DNA of 64,000 bases from Streptomyces polyasparticus (lineage in GTDB: Bacteria; Actinomycetota; Actinomycetes; Streptomycetales; Streptomycetaceae), in the NCBI RefSeq assembly GCF_014493765.1, contig NZ_JACTVJ010000016.1, positions 1 through 64,000 on the forward strand, given 5' to 3'. A program made the translations under genes and the position numbers. A model generated the notes under the pieces. It searched no databases, was not told the origin of the DNA, and worked only from the letters and a program-made list of their open reading frames with translations. Every line of letters begins with the position of its first letter. The stretch's first letter is position 1. Below, one piece after another: positions 63,044-64,000 of the stretch.

Positions 63044-63703
63044 GCTTCCGCATACGCCACCGGTCCGCACGGTGACAACGGCACCGTGAAGATCCACGAC
63101 GCCGAGACCGGCGAAGAGCTCCGCAAGAACGAGCCGCATGTCTGCGAGTTCTACCTCGACGCCTTCGGGTTCGATGCCGCGCAGCAGGTCGACCGGCGCA
63201 TCGAGGCCTGGGCTCCGACCGCCGACGTCAAGGGCGAGACGGTCGAGTCCGGTTCGCTGACGCTCGACGCGCAGGGCCACGGCCGCACCGACGATCTGAC
63301 GCTGCCCGACGGGCACTACAAGCTGTTCTGGAACTTCGACGGCGAGAACGGCTCCGCCAAGCACAAGGTGTTCTGGACGGACTGCGAAGAGAGCGACGAC
63401 AAGCCGGGCGAGCCGACCGAGCCGGGCAAGCCGAGTGAGCCGGGCAAGCCGAGTGAGCCGGGCAAGCCGGGCGAGCCGGGCAAGCCGGGTGAGAGCGCCA
63501 CGCCTTCGCCGGGCGAGTCCACTCCGGCGCAGACCACGACGGCCACGCCGAGCCCGGCGCCTTCGGGCCAGGGCGGCGGCGACCTCGCGGAGACCGGCAG
63601 CAGCGCCCCCGTGGGGCTGCTGTCGGGTGTCGCCGCGGTGCTCGTGGCGGCCGGTGGCGCGCTGATGTTCTGGCGTCGCAGGGCGGGCGCGAACAAGGCC
63701 TGA
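63044..63703 (+). pseudogene. LAXTG sortase substrate with deleted signal peptide
   Basis: The frame encodes ASAYATGPHGDNGTVKIHD, the start of a mature secreted protein (ASA-Y is a classic signal peptidase site), directly after an in-frame TGA at 63041. Only 70 bases separate it from pth, with no room for the hydrophobic signal. The rest is intact: a beta-rich domain (KVFWTDCEE end), a PGKPSEPG repeat stalk, and the sorting signal LAETG, a hydrophobic helix (VGLLSGVAAVLVAAGGALMF) and RRRAG. The first possible start is GTG 63086, without a ribosome site. Without a signal peptide it cannot reach sortase. Confidence 0.7.
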
Positions 63704-63719
63704 TCGCCGTACGGCTGTG

Positions 63720-63748
63720 AAGGGGGCCTCCCGCGGGGAGGTCCCCTT
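63720..63748 (+). terminator. Terminator after the LAXTG gene
   Basis: AAGGGG-G-CCTCC (63720-63731) pairs with GGAGG-T-CCCCTT (63737-63748) with one internal mismatch. Next to it (about 63772-63818) are three imperfect 18-bp units of GTGAGGCGGCTT. Confidence 0.75.
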
Positions 63749-63823
63749 TCGCGTGCCGTGGAGCAACTTGCGTGCGTGAGGCGGCTTGCGCGTGTGAGGC
63801 GGCTTCCGCTCGTGAAGCGGTGC

Positions 63824-64000
63824 TCAGCCGGTCACAAAGGCGCCGAACAGGATCAGCGCCCCCGCCAGGGCCGTCCCCCACGCGATCCGGCCCAGGCGCA
63901 GTCCGCCGCCGACGACCACGGCGGCCATGAGCAGCGCGCCGCCCAGCGGGATCCACGCGTGGAAGAAGCCGGCGCCGGCTCCGCGTACGACCTCGCTGGA
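63824..64000 (-). CDS. Membrane protein, C-terminal part (runs off the window)
   Basis: The last 58 codons of a leftward gene that begins beyond the window. Two membrane helices are visible (AWIPLGGALLMAAVVVGGG and IAWGTALAGALILFGAFV) joined by LRLGR, ending in TG-stop. The frame has strong third-position G/C bias. Too short to assign a family. Confidence 0.7.
   Translation of the reverse strand, partial: SSEVVRGAGAGFFHAWIPLGGALLMAAVVVGGGLRLGRIAWGTALAGALILFGAFVTG

Overview
The window is a high-GC actinobacterial chromosome segment, almost certainly Streptomyces. The evidence is the strong G/C bias at third codon positions, GTG/TTG starts beside purine-rich ribosome sites, and GC-rich hairpins mostly without U tracts. 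The gene set also fits: a leucyl tRNA with anticodon UAA (bldA), paired Rpf/LysM resuscitation factors under a cyclic-di-AMP riboswitch, a CYP107-type P450 coupled to mazG, ndh with a Rex site, and eno, mfd, glmU, prs, rplY and pth. From memory, the core gene order resembles the eno-mfd-prs part of the S. coelicolor chromosome.

Layout. 1-5 kb: a signal-peptidase-like protein lacking its Ser/Lys dyad, a secreted pectate lyase, then a 2-kb islet bounded by 59-bp direct repeats at the 3' end of bldA. 5.5-9 kb: an ABC transporter pair (LolD/MacB-type ATPase plus FtsX-like permease). 9-13 kb: cyclopropane fatty acid synthase, a DUF4253 protein and NDH-2. 13.4-17.9 kb: the translationally coupled ergothioneine operon egtABCD. 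18-24 kb: ppx, DUF501, divIC, eno and two Rpf proteins. 24-30 kb: P450/mazG, DUF4230, a SurA-like lipoprotein, a Ser/Thr kinase and a membrane protein. 30-38 kb: an orphan methylase-specificity fusion, lipoproteins, a GNAT enzyme, a DUF1524 nuclease lipoprotein, an MT0933-like small protein, an SCO6745-family protein and a PIN/RHH toxin-antitoxin pair. 38-50 kb: mfd, a DUF2079 membrane protein, a second ABC pair in inverted orientation, a DHA2 MFS exporter and a SnoaL-like protein. 50-56 kb: a coiled-coil protein and a compact polymorphic-toxin/immunity locus. 56-64 kb: an orphan histidine kinase, an HTH plus LAGLIDADG-like protein beside tRNA-Gln, glmU, prs, rplY behind an attenuator-like leader, pth, a sortase substrate with its signal peptide deleted, and the end of a membrane protein gene.

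The most unusual biology is the 51.1-56.3 kb locus. Two divergent two-gene operons combine two deaminase-type domains and a WHH nuclease with SUKH-1, SUKH-3 and SUKH-4 immunity domains. There is no visible secretion signal, and toxin and immunity parts are fused in the same polypeptides. The islet at bldA also carries immunity-type genes without a toxin or integrase. Other points worth attention are the dyad-less signal peptidase homologue, the rplY leader with a U-tract terminator and competing hairpin, a six-copy GTGAAC/GTTCAC array upstream of the orphan methylase, and a twin operator upstream of the SnoaL-like gene. All calls are from reading the sequence; no database search was possible.
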